Assembly (NCBI RefSeq): GCF_004217665.1 | Contig: NZ_RXIU01000001.1 | Coordinates: 1-60,906 of the forward strand | Source of the DNA: Candidatus Magnetaquicoccus inordinatus | GTDB taxonomy: Bacteria; Pseudomonadota; Magnetococcia; Magnetococcales; Magnetaquicoccaceae | DNA: 60,906 bases | Reading direction: 5' to 3' | Shown: positions 48,756 through 58,143 of the stretch, piece by piece | Position numbering within the stretch: position 1 is the stretch's first letter | Layout: every line of letters begins with the position of its first letter | Notes under the pieces: model-generated | The model's database searches: none | Seen by the model: the letters and a program-made list of their open reading frames with translations, nothing else | What the model was told of the DNA's origin: nothing | Translations under genes and position numbers: made by a program

Positions 48756-50129
48756 TTAGCCCAATCCCAAAATCTTTAATTTGCGATGCAGAGCCGAACG
48801 CTCCATACCGATAACTTCGGCAGTACGGGAGATGTTGCCCTGTTGCCGATCCAATTGTGCCTGCAAATAGACCCGTTCAAACATCTCTCTGGCATCACGC
48901 AGATTGTGTTCCAACAGCTCCTGCCACGGTTGGCCCACATCCGGCAGCTCCCGCTTGTACAGAAAATCGGGCAGGTCGCTGGGTTCAATCCGTTCACCGC
49001 TGGCCATGATCAGCAAACGCTCTACCAGATTTTTCAGCTCCCGTACATTGCCCGGCCAATGATAATTTTGCATGGTAGCCAACGCTTCGGCAGAAAAATG
49101 CCGGGTTTGCACCATATTGGCCTGCTGCATGGCAATAAAATGTTCCACCAGAAGCGGAATATCCTCCAAGCGTTCCCGCAAGGGCGGAATATGCAGCGGG
49201 ATGACATTCAGCCGATAATAGAGATCCTGGCGAAAACGTCCTTCGGCAATCTCTTCCTCCAAATTTTTATTGGTGGCGGCGATAACCCGCACATCCACCC
49301 GTATCGGCTGTTGCCCTCCCACCCGTTCAATCTGTTGTTCCTGGAGGGCGCGCAAGATTTTTGCCTGCATTTTCAGTGGCATATCACCAACAGCATCCAG
49401 AAACAGTGTGCCATGATTGCTCTGTTCAAAGCGTCCTGGCTGCACAATGGTGGTGCCGTCTGGTCCGCTTTTTTCCCGGCCAAACAGTTCGGTTTCAATT
49501 GCTTTTTCGGGAATGGCCGCCGAATTGACAGCAATGAAGGGGGCGTTGGCGCGTTTGGAGAGTTCATGTACCCGACGTGCCGCCACCTCTTTACCCGTAC
49601 CATTTTCTCCAATCAACAAAACCCAGCCATCGGTGGGAGCCATGCGGCGAATCTGTTGCTCCAAAGCCTGCATCACCGGTGCGGTACCGATCATCGCGGG
49701 GGCATTTTCAATCCGTGCCCGCAAGGCACGGTTTTCCCGGAGCAGCAGCCATTCGCGAATCGCCCGGCCTAAAAGCAGCAGAATCCGATCCAAAGAGAGC
49801 GGTTTTTCCAGAAAATCATAGGCTCCTTCTTTGGTTGCAGTAACCGCTGTTTCGATTGTGCCGTGTCCCGACATCATGATCACAGGCACATCTGCATTGA
49901 GCTCTTTGCCAATCTCCTGTTGCTTGAAACGACGCAAGGTCTCCACCCCATCGATACCATCCATCCAGATGTCCAGCAGGACAGCAGAAACAGGGTGGGT
50001 GCTTAACAGTTCCAGAGCGGCTTCACCAGAGGGAGCCTCCAGGACTGCATATTGCTCATCTTCCAGAATGCCCCGCAAACTGGTACGAATCGATTCCTCA
50101 TCGTCAACAATCAAGATGGTATGGTTCAT
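48756..50129 (-). CDS. ntrX: NtrX-type nitrogen response regulator lacking GAFTGA
   Basis: Two-component response regulator paired with NtrY. The receiver domain has phosphoacceptor Asp53 (LLDIWMDG) and Lys in EKP. The AAA+ domain has Walker A GENGTGKE, Walker B GTLFLDAVGDMP and an arginine-finger region (FRQDLYYRLNV). The C-terminal Fis-type HTH is NISRTAEVIGMERSALHRKL. The sigma54-contacting GAFTGA loop is replaced (FGREKSGPDG...GRFEQS), as in several NtrX proteins, so it may not drive sigma54 promoters. ATG 50129 is used; a GTG at 50144 would add five residues. It ends the DUF4390-ntrY-ntrX unit. Confidence 0.92.
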   Translation of the reverse strand: MNHTILIVDDEESIRTSLRGILEDEQYAVLEAPSGEAALELLSTHPVSAVLLDIWMDGIDGVETLRRFKQQEIGKELNADVPVIMMSGHGTIETAVTATKEGAYDFLEKPLSLDRILLLLGRAIREWLLLRENRALRARIENAPAMIGTAPVMQALEQQIRRMAPTDGWVLLIGENGTGKEVAARRVHELSKRANAPFIAVNSAAIPEKAIETELFGREKSGPDGTTIVQPGRFEQSNHGTLFLDAVGDMPLKMQAKILRALQEQQIERVGGQQPIRVDVRVIAATNKNLEEEIAEGRFRQDLYYRLNVIPLHIPPLRERLEDIPLLVEHFIAMQQANMVQTRHFSAEALATMQNYHWPGNVRELKNLVERLLIMASGERIEPSDLPDFLYKRELPDVGQPWQELLEHNLRDAREMFERVYLQAQLDRQQGNISRTAEVIGMERSALHRKLKILGLG

Positions 50130-50186
50130 GCTGTTCGGCTCCACTCCCTGGCCAAAGCGTTTTCCTCGACAAGTGAGGTCTGGGTA

Positions 50187-52430
50187 TTATCCGGGAAGGA
50201 GGGTGCGCTGCAAAGGTAATTTAATCTCCACCAGTGTCCCTCCCCATGACGAATCGGTAATGCGAATGCTGCCACCATGATCTTCGATGATTTTTTTCAC
50301 AATAGGTAATCCCAAACCGGTGCCTTTTTTCTTGGTGGTAAAATAGGGCTCAAACACCCGGTCACGATGCGCCGGCGCAATACCGGCACCACTATCGGCA
50401 ACCTGTATCAAAACCCATTCACCATCCGCAGAAAGATCAGTCACAATGGCCAGATGCGCCTCTTGGCCACGTTCGGCCATGGCTGCCAGACTGTTGCTGA
50501 TCAGGTTGGTGATCACCTGTTTCATCTGACTGCGATCATGCGGGCAACGCTTGATTTGTTTATTGAACTGGGTCGTGACTGCAACCTTATTCAATTCCGC
50601 CGCGTGCAAGCGCAAAGCCTCGCCTATGGTGACCATAATCTCTTCATCGTGCAGATTAGGTCTGGGCAGACGGGAAAAAGTGGAAAATTCATTCACCAGA
50701 ATGCGCAACTCTTCCACCTGATTGATGATGGTTTCTGTTCCTTCATCCAAAACCCGCCAGTCGCGCCGTTCTTTATTGGCAGGTAGCAGATATTTACGGC
50801 GCATGCGCTGCGCCCAGAGCTGGATCGGGGTCAAAGGATTTTTGATTTCATGGGCGATGCGTCGCGCCACTTCGCTCCAGGCGTGGGTGCGTTGGGCGAT
50901 TAATACCTCGGTCAAATCATCAAAAGTAAGAATAAAAGCCCGATTTTCTCCATCATCCTCTTCCAGAAAGGTGAGACGCGCCAGCAGAGTTTTTGGTTTT
51001 TCCGGTCCCTGAATCTGGATCTGCAGCGACGGATTTTTACTGGATAAAGTGGCCAGATCCTCTGTCTCCAGTGTGCGGTTGCTTGTTGCGCTGCTCAATG
51101 TACGGTTGTGATGAGTAGTGCGGGTCTGTCCGTGCTGCAACAGAGTGGGCATAACCTGCAATAATTCTGGTGGCAGAACCATACTATAGGGTTGTCCCAA
51201 TGCCTGCTCCGCCGCACAATTGAGCAACATTCCGGCAGCCGGGTTCATCAAGGTGATGGCATCGTGTCGATTGACACTGACCACTCCGGCAGAAATATTG
51301 CCGACTATGGCAGCCAGATAACGACTGCGCTCCTCCAGCAGAGCATTGGTGCTTTGCAGTTCATGACGGTTTTCGTTCAATTTTTGGGTCATGGCATTAA
51401 ATGATGCCATCAAAGCGGCCAACTCATCATCGCCGGTGACCGACAAGGTCACCGAAAGGTCGCCAATTGCCACTTTGCGTGTGCCGACCACCAGTTCGGT
51501 GATCGGGTCGGTCAACTCATCGGCGATGTGTAAACCTGACCAGATGGCCGCCAACAGCAGCAGCAGGGAGATCAAGGCCAGCGTCACCGTATGATTGGCT
51601 TTCAACAGGCCATGGGAAGCGCGCATGCGATGGTAGTGAACATAAACCGATTCGACGGTATCCATTTGCCCAAGAATTTGTCGATCGATCCAATGGCCGA
51701 CAGAGAGAAACAGATCTTCACCCAACATGACAAAGGCCCGTACCCGGTCGCCGCTATCATTGGTGCTCAGCAACGAGCGGGTGGTGCCATCGGTCAAGGG
51801 TGTCAAATCGGGAATCGGATCCAGTGGCAGACTGCCCGCGCTGGCGATGCGGGTGCGATCCTGCCGAAAAATAGTAATTTCATCCAAACCGCGCGCTTCG
51901 CGTTCTGCCTCCAGGGCAGCAGAGGCTGCTTCATCATCCTGCAGGGCCAAAGCGGTGGTGATGGCCCGGTTGCGGATGATCGATTCGGCATCATGACGGA
52001 TCACCCGTTGATTTTCCCGATAGTAGGATTTTGATACCTCCAGAGAGTTGGCCAATGCCAGCGAGATCTGTTCAGAAAACCAGGTGTCCACACCCCTGTT
52101 GAGAAAATTGACCGAGAGGATGGCCACAATCAGGGTAGGGACCAAGGAAAGAGCTACAAACATCAAGGCCATACGGGTGCGCAAGCGCGAGCCTGTGCGT
52201 CTCTGACGGCGATCCAACCACAGGCGGTGCAGGTTGCGGACAACCAGCACACCCAGCAAAAGAACCAGAAACAGGTTGACATAGAGGAGCACCAAAAAAA
52301 ACATGCCATATTTGCCGCTCTCCATCGTGGCGATACCACGTAATCCCTGTCCAGTCAAAACAGTGATGACTACTACCGCAAACAGTAGTGGCAAAATCCA
52401 GGTGCGTAAATTTTTTGCTGAAGGTTTCAT
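50187..52430 (-). CDS. ntrY: NtrY-type membrane sensor histidine kinase
   Basis: The 747-aa product starts with three membrane helices (about residues 10-110), followed by an extracytoplasmic region, a fourth helix (LALISLLLLLAAIWSGLHI, about 290), HAMP, a PAS domain (about 365-480), and HisKA with the phosphorylatable His near 527 (RRIAHEIKNPLTP). The HATPase_c has N box ITNLISNSLAAM, G1 DSGAGIAP, F box FEPYFTTKKKGTGLGLPI. This is the standard NtrY layout. The start overlaps the DUF4390 stop by 4 bp. It likely phosphorylates the adjacent NtrX in response to nitrogen or redox state (inferred from the family). Confidence 0.95.
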   Translation of the reverse strand: MKPSAKNLRTWILPLLFAVVVITVLTGQGLRGIATMESGKYGMFFLVLLYVNLFLVLLLGVLVVRNLHRLWLDRRQRRTGSRLRTRMALMFVALSLVPTLIVAILSVNFLNRGVDTWFSEQISLALANSLEVSKSYYRENQRVIRHDAESIIRNRAITTALALQDDEAASAALEAEREARGLDEITIFRQDRTRIASAGSLPLDPIPDLTPLTDGTTRSLLSTNDSGDRVRAFVMLGEDLFLSVGHWIDRQILGQMDTVESVYVHYHRMRASHGLLKANHTVTLALISLLLLLAAIWSGLHIADELTDPITELVVGTRKVAIGDLSVTLSVTGDDELAALMASFNAMTQKLNENRHELQSTNALLEERSRYLAAIVGNISAGVVSVNRHDAITLMNPAAGMLLNCAAEQALGQPYSMVLPPELLQVMPTLLQHGQTRTTHHNRTLSSATSNRTLETEDLATLSSKNPSLQIQIQGPEKPKTLLARLTFLEEDDGENRAFILTFDDLTEVLIAQRTHAWSEVARRIAHEIKNPLTPIQLWAQRMRRKYLLPANKERRDWRVLDEGTETIINQVEELRILVNEFSTFSRLPRPNLHDEEIMVTIGEALRLHAAELNKVAVTTQFNKQIKRCPHDRSQMKQVITNLISNSLAAMAERGQEAHLAIVTDLSADGEWVLIQVADSGAGIAPAHRDRVFEPYFTTKKKGTGLGLPIVKKIIEDHGGSIRITDSSWGGTLVEIKLPLQRTLLPG

Positions 52431-53143
52431 GGCAGATAGGGGGTGTGCAGATAAAATTGACCGGACTGACCCAGGTTAAACCATTGATCAAGCAGATGGA
52501 AAAGATGCGACAGATCCTCTTGTTCCAGTGTCAAATCCACTTTCAGACGGTAGTTGTAGCGGGAGGAGAGATGGCTTTTTTTATCGTGCAGGGTGGCCAT
52601 GGCTATATAGCGTGGTGCACCCAGAAAATTCATCGCTTCATCGGGATTGCCGGTATATTGAATCTGCCCGCTTTGTCCATCCAGCATTTCAAAGCGGTGG
52701 GTGATCAGACGAAAACGCAGGCGCCGTTTGACAATGGTTTGCGCCAGACGCAGATCCGGGAGCAAACTGTTTTGTTGATACAAACGAAAGCGGTAGGTGG
52801 CCCAAAGAGGCTCTCCGTTATTCAAAAACTCCATCAAACGCTTTAATATGGTGGAATCCAACTCAGCGCGTACATAGAGCTTGTCCCCCTGTTTGAACAG
52901 TGCGGCTTGCTGAATGACGCCGGGTTGTGTAGGCGCTTTGTTTTCGCGACAGGTGAGAAGATGGGAACCCTGGCAGAGAAAAGGCATCTCTTTGCTGTCG
53001 GTACAGCCAGCCAGGGGGAGTAGCAATACAATCAGTCCAATCAGTACAGCGGGAAAGGCATGAAAGAGCTTACCAGGAGCCTGCTGCAGAGGGGCGCGTG
53101 AGCTGTTGTTGCAGCATTGCATGCCTTTTGCTGATCCTCGCAT
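52427..53143 (-). CDS. DUF4390 lipoprotein-like protein
   Basis: The product (238 aa) has a hydrophobic N-terminal segment ending in a lipobox-like LLPLAGC near residue 47, then a beta-rich domain with ALFKQGDKLYVRAELD, LRFRLITHRFEML and LTLEQEDLSHLFHLLDQWFNLGQSG, matching the DUF4390 family typically encoded just before ntrY. The unusually long N-terminus before the hydrophobic stretch suggests a downstream start; ATG 53122 (preceded by AAAAGG) is an alternative. ATGA overlap with ntrY suggests a role in its sensing (inference). Confidence 0.82.
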   Translation of the reverse strand: MRGSAKGMQCCNNSSRAPLQQAPGKLFHAFPAVLIGLIVLLLPLAGCTDSKEMPFLCQGSHLLTCRENKAPTQPGVIQQAALFKQGDKLYVRAELDSTILKRLMEFLNNGEPLWATYRFRLYQQNSLLPDLRLAQTIVKRRLRFRLITHRFEMLDGQSGQIQYTGNPDEAMNFLGAPRYIAMATLHDKKSHLSSRYNYRLKVDLTLEQEDLSHLFHLLDQWFNLGQSGQFYLHTPYLP

Positions 53144-53234
53144 CCTGTTCTGATGTAGCGATTATGACAAAGGATGCCACTTCCTGAACAGCACAATCAC
53201 CTTTTGCCAGCAGCTTTCCTGCTTTGCGATTGTA

Positions 53235-54185
53235 TCAGGCGGTCAGACCCATGGCCGGAGCCAGTGCTTCCATCGGAGTGGGCAATTCAAGGGATGAACG
53301 TTCGCTTTCGCGCAGATATTGGGCAACCCGCTCTCCTTCCACAAACTCCCAGGCATTGGCGTGCGAGAGCAGTTTGCGCAGCAGAGTATTATTCAGGGCA
53401 TGACCGGAACGCACCCCCTTGAAATGGCCGATCACCGGATGACCGAGCAGATATAAATCACCAATGGCATCGATCATTTTATGATGCACGAACTCTTTTT
53501 CATAACGCAGTCCGCCTTCATTGAGGATGCGAAAATCCCCCATCACAATGGCATTGTCCAGCGAACCACCGCGAGCCAGACCATTGGAACGCAACTGCTC
53601 CACCTCTTTCAGGAAGCCAAAAGTACGCGCCCGGCTGATCTCTTTGATGAATGTGGTTTCGTTGATGTCCAGATCCTCTTCCTGTTCGGAGAGCAAAGGA
53701 TGGTCAAAATCGATGCGAAAACTGACGCGAAAACGATCATTGGGTTCAAAAGAGGCCCTTTTATTGCCCTGAACCACAGAAACAGGCCGTTTGATGCGGA
53801 TCCACCGTTTATAAGCCTTTTGTTGCACGATGCCAGCACATTGAATGAGAAAGACAAAAGGAGCGGCACTGCCATCCATAATGGGGATTTCGGGACCATC
53901 CAAATCGACATAGGCGTTGTTGACACCCAGGCCAGCAAAAGCCGCCAACAGATGTTCAACCGTTGAGACACGCACACCATCGGTATTGGCCACTGTAGAA
54001 CAGAGTCTGGTATCTACCACGTTTTGCACCTTGGCCGGGACCAAAGCCCCTTTCATATCCGTGCGGTGAAAAACGATTCCGGTATTTGCCGGGGCCGGAC
54101 GCAAGGAAAGATAGACCTTCTTGCCGCTGTGCAGGCCAATCCCCGTGCAACGAATGGTATTCTTTAAGGTCCGTTGGAAAATCAT
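53235..54185 (-). CDS. lpxC: UDP-3-O-acyl-N-acetylglucosamine deacetylase
   Basis: Zn-dependent committed step of lipid A synthesis. The 316-aa product (from [10 protein letters not shown]) has base Glu77 and zinc ligand His78 ([10 protein letters not shown]), zinc ligands His235 and Asp239 ([13 protein letters not shown]), and catalytic His262 (SGHALNN). GIGLHSG is near the N-terminus. The start at 54185 fits family length; 15 further upstream codons are open but unlike LpxC. It follows ftsZ after a 491-bp spacer, as in many proteobacteria, probably with its own promoter. It shows the organism makes LPS. Confidence 0.96.
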   Translation of the reverse strand: MIFQRTLKNTIRCTGIGLHSGKKVYLSLRPAPANTGIVFHRTDMKGALVPAKVQNVVDTRLCSTVANTDGVRVSTVEHLLAAFAGLGVNNAYVDLDGPEIPIMDGSAAPFVFLIQCAGIVQQKAYKRWIRIKRPVSVVQGNKRASFEPNDRFRVSFRIDFDHPLLSEQEEDLDINETTFIKEISRARTFGFLKEVEQLRSNGLARGGSLDNAIVMGDFRILNEGGLRYEKEFVHHKMIDAIGDLYLLGHPVIGHFKGVRSGHALNNTLLRKLLSHANAWEFVEGERVAQYLRESERSSLELPTPMEALAPAMGLTA

Positions 54186-54676
54186 TATGGCAGTTCCCAG
54201 TGAAAAATGTTGGCCCGGTGCATCACTCATTGTGTCATGGATCGTAACCCGCCGTTAACAGCTACCCTTCGGGTGTCATTTTTTTGGGGGTGTGATCCGG
54301 GAGGTGTCAAAAAATCTGTTGGAAAGGGTGTCAAAACTGCGTTCCAGAAGATTTTCGTTAACCTGACATTCGTTTCAGCAATCCTGGTGCCAATAATTGA
54401 ATATAAAAGATGATTTATCCAGGAAAAGGGGATGGTACTTTTTTTTGTTTGGAAATGGAAGGAAAAAAGAGCTTTTGCCCGTTTCTTGACTGCTCAGGTA
54501 TATGTAAAGAAAGGAAAGTGGCTGTTCAAGAGGGGCTACAGGGATGCGAGTAAAATTTGACAAATAGATGTTTTATTGGTTGCAACCGGCTCTTTCTCCC
54601 TCTCTTTCCGCCTTTTTTTGTGCGTTGAGAAAGAGAGAGAGGTGACAATTTTTTTACAAGTCTTTACCTGAGCAAC
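54186..54676. other. 491-bp AT-rich spacer between ftsZ and lpxC
   Basis: No credible gene. It holds three ggtgtca repeats (54272-54333) and poly-A/T tracts. An imperfect 13-bp stem (ctccctctctttc at about 54597 / gaaagagagagag at about 54628) is followed by tgacaattttttt on the plus strand; a leftward terminator for ftsZ is not evident. It should contain the lpxC promoter on the minus strand, but I could not assign one. Confidence 0.55.
54272..54333 (-). promoter_or_regulatory. Three iterated TGACACC sites upstream of lpxC
   Basis: Read on the minus strand, TGACACC occurs at 54333-54327, 54309-54303 and 54278-54272 (24- and 31-bp steps). The first two sit in TTTTGACACC and the third in AAATGACACCC. 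They are 87-148 bp before the lpxC start. TTGACA resembles a -35 box, but no -10 stands 16-18 bp further on, so a regulator-binding array is more likely. Confidence 0.4.
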
Positions 54677-55975
54677 TTAGTCCATCTGCCGACGCAAGAA
54701 GGTCGGTACGTCAAACGAGTCTTCCGAATTGATCTGGTCCAAGGTGTGATCCAGATTGACGGGGCGACGTGTTGTAGTACTGGTTGTCCGATTGCTGCGA
54801 TACTCCTCTTGCGCAGCAGGCACAGGTGCGACCGCCGGTTTGCGTTGCTGTTGTGCCGGAATGGGGGCTGCTGCAGCATTGGCAGCGGCGGTATAGCGGC
54901 GTGGTTGTTGCTGTCCTGTCTGCCCATAAGAGGGCTGCCCATAGTGCGGGGCTTGCGGATAATGAGAGGCTGTACTGCCCTCCCGTTTGTTGCTGGGGAA
55001 GGCCATTTTTTCGGCAGTTCCAATACCGGTGGCAACCACAGTCACCCGGACCGTATCTTCCATGGCTTCATCCAATACGGCGCCAAAGACAATAATCGCA
55101 TCTTCGTGTGCCATATCACGCACCACCGTTGCCGCCTCATCCACCTCTTGCAGTGAGAGATTATAACCGCCAGTGATATTGATCAATACCCCACGAGCGC
55201 CATGGATGGAGACATCATCCAACAAAGGACTGGAGATGGCATGGGTAGCGGCATCCAAAGCCCGTGTATCGCCACTGGCTTCGGCAGCTCCCATCATCGC
55301 CTGTCCCATCTCATCCATGACCGTGCGTACATCGGCAAAATCAACGTTGATCAATCCTGGCACGGTAATCAAATCGGTAATACCGCGAACCGCCTGATTC
55401 AACACATCGTCAGCACGACGAAACGCCTCCAGAATAGTGGTGTTTTTGCCAACAACCGCCAACAGCTTCTGGTTGGGGATGGTAATCACCGTATCCACAT
55501 GTTTGCGCAGCTCATCCAGCCCCTCTTCGGCAAAACGGTAACGCCGTTTACCCTCAAAGTTGAATGGCTTGGTGACAACAGCGACAGTAAGTATGCCCAA
55601 CTCTTTGGCAATACGGGCAATAATGGGTGCTGCCCCGGTGCCGGTACCGCCGCCCATGCCTGCCGTAATAAAGACCATATCGGCACCATCCAGGCTTTCA
55701 CGAATACGATCCTGGCTCTCTTCCGCAGCGCGCATGCCCACTTCCGGTTTGGCCCCTGCACCCAAACCACGGGTAACATTTTCACCAATTTGGATCCGTG
55801 TGGGGGCCAGATTGCGGGCCAATGCTTGGGCATCGGTGTTGGCAACGATAAATTCAACTCCATCCAATTGGGATTGAATCATATTATTAATAGCATTGCC
55901 GCCGCCCCCGCCAACGCCGATAACTTTGATCCGTGCATCCAGATGATTGCCCTGTCCAAAATCTTCGATGATCAT
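54677..55975 (-). CDS. ftsZ: Cell division protein FtsZ
   Basis: Tubulin-like GTPase forming the division ring. The 432-aa product has [17 protein letters not shown], the GTP-binding signature [10 protein letters not shown] near residue 108, the T7 loop region [12 protein letters not shown], a Gln/Ala/Pro-rich linker (about 325-415), and the conserved C-terminal peptide DVPTFLRRQ that binds FtsA/ZipA. The ATG at 55975 follows a GGGGGA site. It is last of the mur-fts block, directly after ftsA (96-bp gap). Confidence 0.97.
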   Translation of the reverse strand: MIIEDFGQGNHLDARIKVIGVGGGGGNAINNMIQSQLDGVEFIVANTDAQALARNLAPTRIQIGENVTRGLGAGAKPEVGMRAAEESQDRIRESLDGADMVFITAGMGGGTGTGAAPIIARIAKELGILTVAVVTKPFNFEGKRRYRFAEEGLDELRKHVDTVITIPNQKLLAVVGKNTTILEAFRRADDVLNQAVRGITDLITVPGLINVDFADVRTVMDEMGQAMMGAAEASGDTRALDAATHAISSPLLDDVSIHGARGVLINITGGYNLSLQEVDEAATVVRDMAHEDAIIVFGAVLDEAMEDTVRVTVVATGIGTAEKMAFPSNKREGSTASHYPQAPHYGQPSYGQTGQQQPRRYTAAANAAAAPIPAQQQRKPAVAPVPAAQEEYRSNRTTSTTTRRPVNLDHTLDQINSEDSFDVPTFLRRQMD

Positions 55976-56071
55976 CGAAATCCCCCAAGGAGAAAGACCC
56001 TCTTACCCAACAGCGTGTTGCCGCTATATGGAAACGCGCTGATTCGTTATGCTTTTATTGTATCTGTACAG

Positions 56072-57316
56072 CTAAAATATTTCACCCAGCCAGGAGCGCA
56101 TTCGGTGAAAGATTCCCTGCACCGATTGATGGTTGCCCCCTTGTGGGGCCATTTGCCGGGAAATCTCTTTTTCGTTACGGCTGGCAAACATCACCAGACC
56201 GACTGCGGTAGCATAAACAGGACTGTTGACCACATCGGTCAAACCGCCAATACCCTGAGGGGTGCCTCGGCGAACCGGCTTGTTGAACACCTCTTCTGCC
56301 AATTCAACCATACCCTCAGTAATGGAAGATCCTCCTGTCAGCACCACTCCGGCAGCCAACTGCTCCTCAAAGCCTGAACGGGCAATCTCTCGGCTGACCA
56401 GAGTAAACAGCTCCTCGACTCTGGGTTCGATAATTTCCGCCAGAATATGTCGTCCCAATGAACGGGCCTTGCGGTCACCGATGCTGGGAACTTCAATGCT
56501 CTCTTCCGGGTTGACCAGAGAGGAGAGGGCGCAGCCATATTTGCGCTTGATCAACTCCGCCTCACGGGTAGGTGTGCGCAAGCCGACGGCAATGTCGTTG
56601 GTGAGGTGATCACCGCCGATGGCCAACACGGCGGTATGTTTGATGTGACCTTCGCTGAAGAGGGCGATGTCGGTGGTGCCGCCACCGATATCCAGCAGGC
56701 AGACCCCCAACTCTTTTTCATCCGGGGTGAGTACCGCTTCGGCAGAGGCCAACTGTTCGAGGATAATATCGCCAACATCCAGTCCACAACGATTGACACA
56801 TTTGATGATATTTTGTGCAGATGCAACTGCTCCGGTGACGATATGGACACGAGCTTCCAGCCGTACACCAGACATGTTCAACGGCTGTTTGATCCCATCC
56901 TGGCCGTCGAGAATATACTCTTGCGGGATAATATGGAGAATCTCCCGGTCCATCGGGATATTGTGTGCTCTGGCGGCGTCCAAAACCCGTTGGATGTCGC
57001 TGGCGGTGACTTCACCATCTTTGGTTGCCACCACGCCGTTGGAGTTACCACTTTTGATATGGCCTCCGGCGATACCCGCATAAACCATGCGAATCTCCAC
57101 GCCGGCCATCATCTCTGCCTCTTCCACCGCCATGCGCATGCTTTCCACGGTGGAATCGATGTCGATCACCACACCCTTGCGGAGGCCGCGGGAGGGATGA
57201 GTGCCCACGCCAATGATGTCAAGACGTCCATCAGGCTGCTGATCGGCAACGATACAACAAATTTTTGTTGTACCTATATCCAAGCCAACAATCAGATTTT
57301 GGTCCTGTACAGGCAT
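56072..57316 (-). CDS. ftsA: Cell division protein FtsA
   Basis: Actin-like membrane tether of FtsZ. The 414-aa product has phosphate-1 motif GLDIGTTKICCIV, phosphate-2 CLLDIGGGTTDIALF, adenosine motif GVVLTGGSSITEG, the SHS2/1C region, and a C-terminal amphipathic helix (VQGIFHRMRSWLGEIF) for membrane binding. Complete and standard. A 137-bp gap to ftsQ upstream holds no gene. Confidence 0.96.
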   Translation of the reverse strand: MPVQDQNLIVGLDIGTTKICCIVADQQPDGRLDIIGVGTHPSRGLRKGVVIDIDSTVESMRMAVEEAEMMAGVEIRMVYAGIAGGHIKSGNSNGVVATKDGEVTASDIQRVLDAARAHNIPMDREILHIIPQEYILDGQDGIKQPLNMSGVRLEARVHIVTGAVASAQNIIKCVNRCGLDVGDIILEQLASAEAVLTPDEKELGVCLLDIGGGTTDIALFSEGHIKHTAVLAIGGDHLTNDIAVGLRTPTREAELIKRKYGCALSSLVNPEESIEVPSIGDRKARSLGRHILAEIIEPRVEELFTLVSREIARSGFEEQLAAGVVLTGGSSITEGMVELAEEVFNKPVRRGTPQGIGGLTDVVNSPVYATAVGLVMFASRNEKEISRQMAPQGGNHQSVQGIFHRMRSWLGEIF

Positions 57317-57453
57317 AGCCTATCCACTCGCAGGAGATTAACAACCAACTTCCCTATTTCCAGGAAATCATTTTCCCGGTTCGCAAAACTCTTCTGGCTC
57401 TTCTTACCATTATCGCCTTACTAATGGAAGGGACAATGATCAAAAAATTAGCC

Positions 57454-58143
57454 TTAAAGAGCAAATCGTACCATCGCCTTGCCTGAAATGCGCAACTCCA
57501 CTTGTCGTACTTTGCGATCCAAAATCGCATACTGTTCTTGCAGCTTTTTCAGCAATTCCAGTTCCTGGTCAATACGTTTGGAAAGCAACAGTTTAATCCC
57601 CTGTTTGGTATACAGAGTCCATCGCCCACCGGGATAACTGACCGCCTCGGAAATCCGTCCTTGCAGCCAAGCATGCTTGCTGAGCAGATTGATCAGCCAG
57701 ACCACTTGCGTTGCTTTTTCTTCTCCTGGTGCCGAAACAATAATCGGCAGCATTAACGGATCCTCTTTTTCCATCGGTTTGATGGTGGCGCCATACTCAT
57801 CAACCAAAAACAGGCGATCTCCCTCTCTGACCATCCCTACGGCCACCTTTTCCACCACCCGAATCATCAGGATGGAGGGAAACTGCCGTTTGACGTGTAC
57901 CGAGCGGACCCAGGGCAGACTCTCCAAACGCGCCTGCACCTGTTTGGGCTGCACGCTTAACAGATTACTGCCTTTTTCAACCCCGATGGTATCGGTTGCC
58001 AACGTCAGCGGTGTGTTGACCAAACCGGAAACACGCATCTCCTGGAGCGGAAACCAACCAGGTTTGTTGATCTCCCGCCAACCTGCCACCATCGTGGTCA
58101 ACAAAATGATCAACAAAAAAAAAGCTATTTGTGAACGCAACAT
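57454..58143 (-). CDS. ftsQ: Cell division protein FtsQ
   Basis: Bitopic divisome protein linking FtsA/Z to FtsL/B and FtsW/I. The 229-aa product has a short N-terminus, one TM helix (IAFFLLIILLTTMVAGW, residues 6-22), a POTRA domain (MRVSGLVNT...LESLPWVRSVHVKRQFPSILMIRVVEK) and the FtsQ beta domain (DEYGATI). The cytoplasmic N-terminus is unusually short (about 5 residues). The start overlaps the ddl end by 19 bp, so it is coupled. Confidence 0.92.
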   Translation of the reverse strand: MLRSQIAFFLLIILLTTMVAGWREINKPGWFPLQEMRVSGLVNTPLTLATDTIGVEKGSNLLSVQPKQVQARLESLPWVRSVHVKRQFPSILMIRVVEKVAVGMVREGDRLFLVDEYGATIKPMEKEDPLMLPIIVSAPGEEKATQVVWLINLLSKHAWLQGRISEAVSYPGGRWTLYTKQGIKLLLSKRIDQELELLKKLQEQYAILDRKVRQVELRISGKAMVRFAL

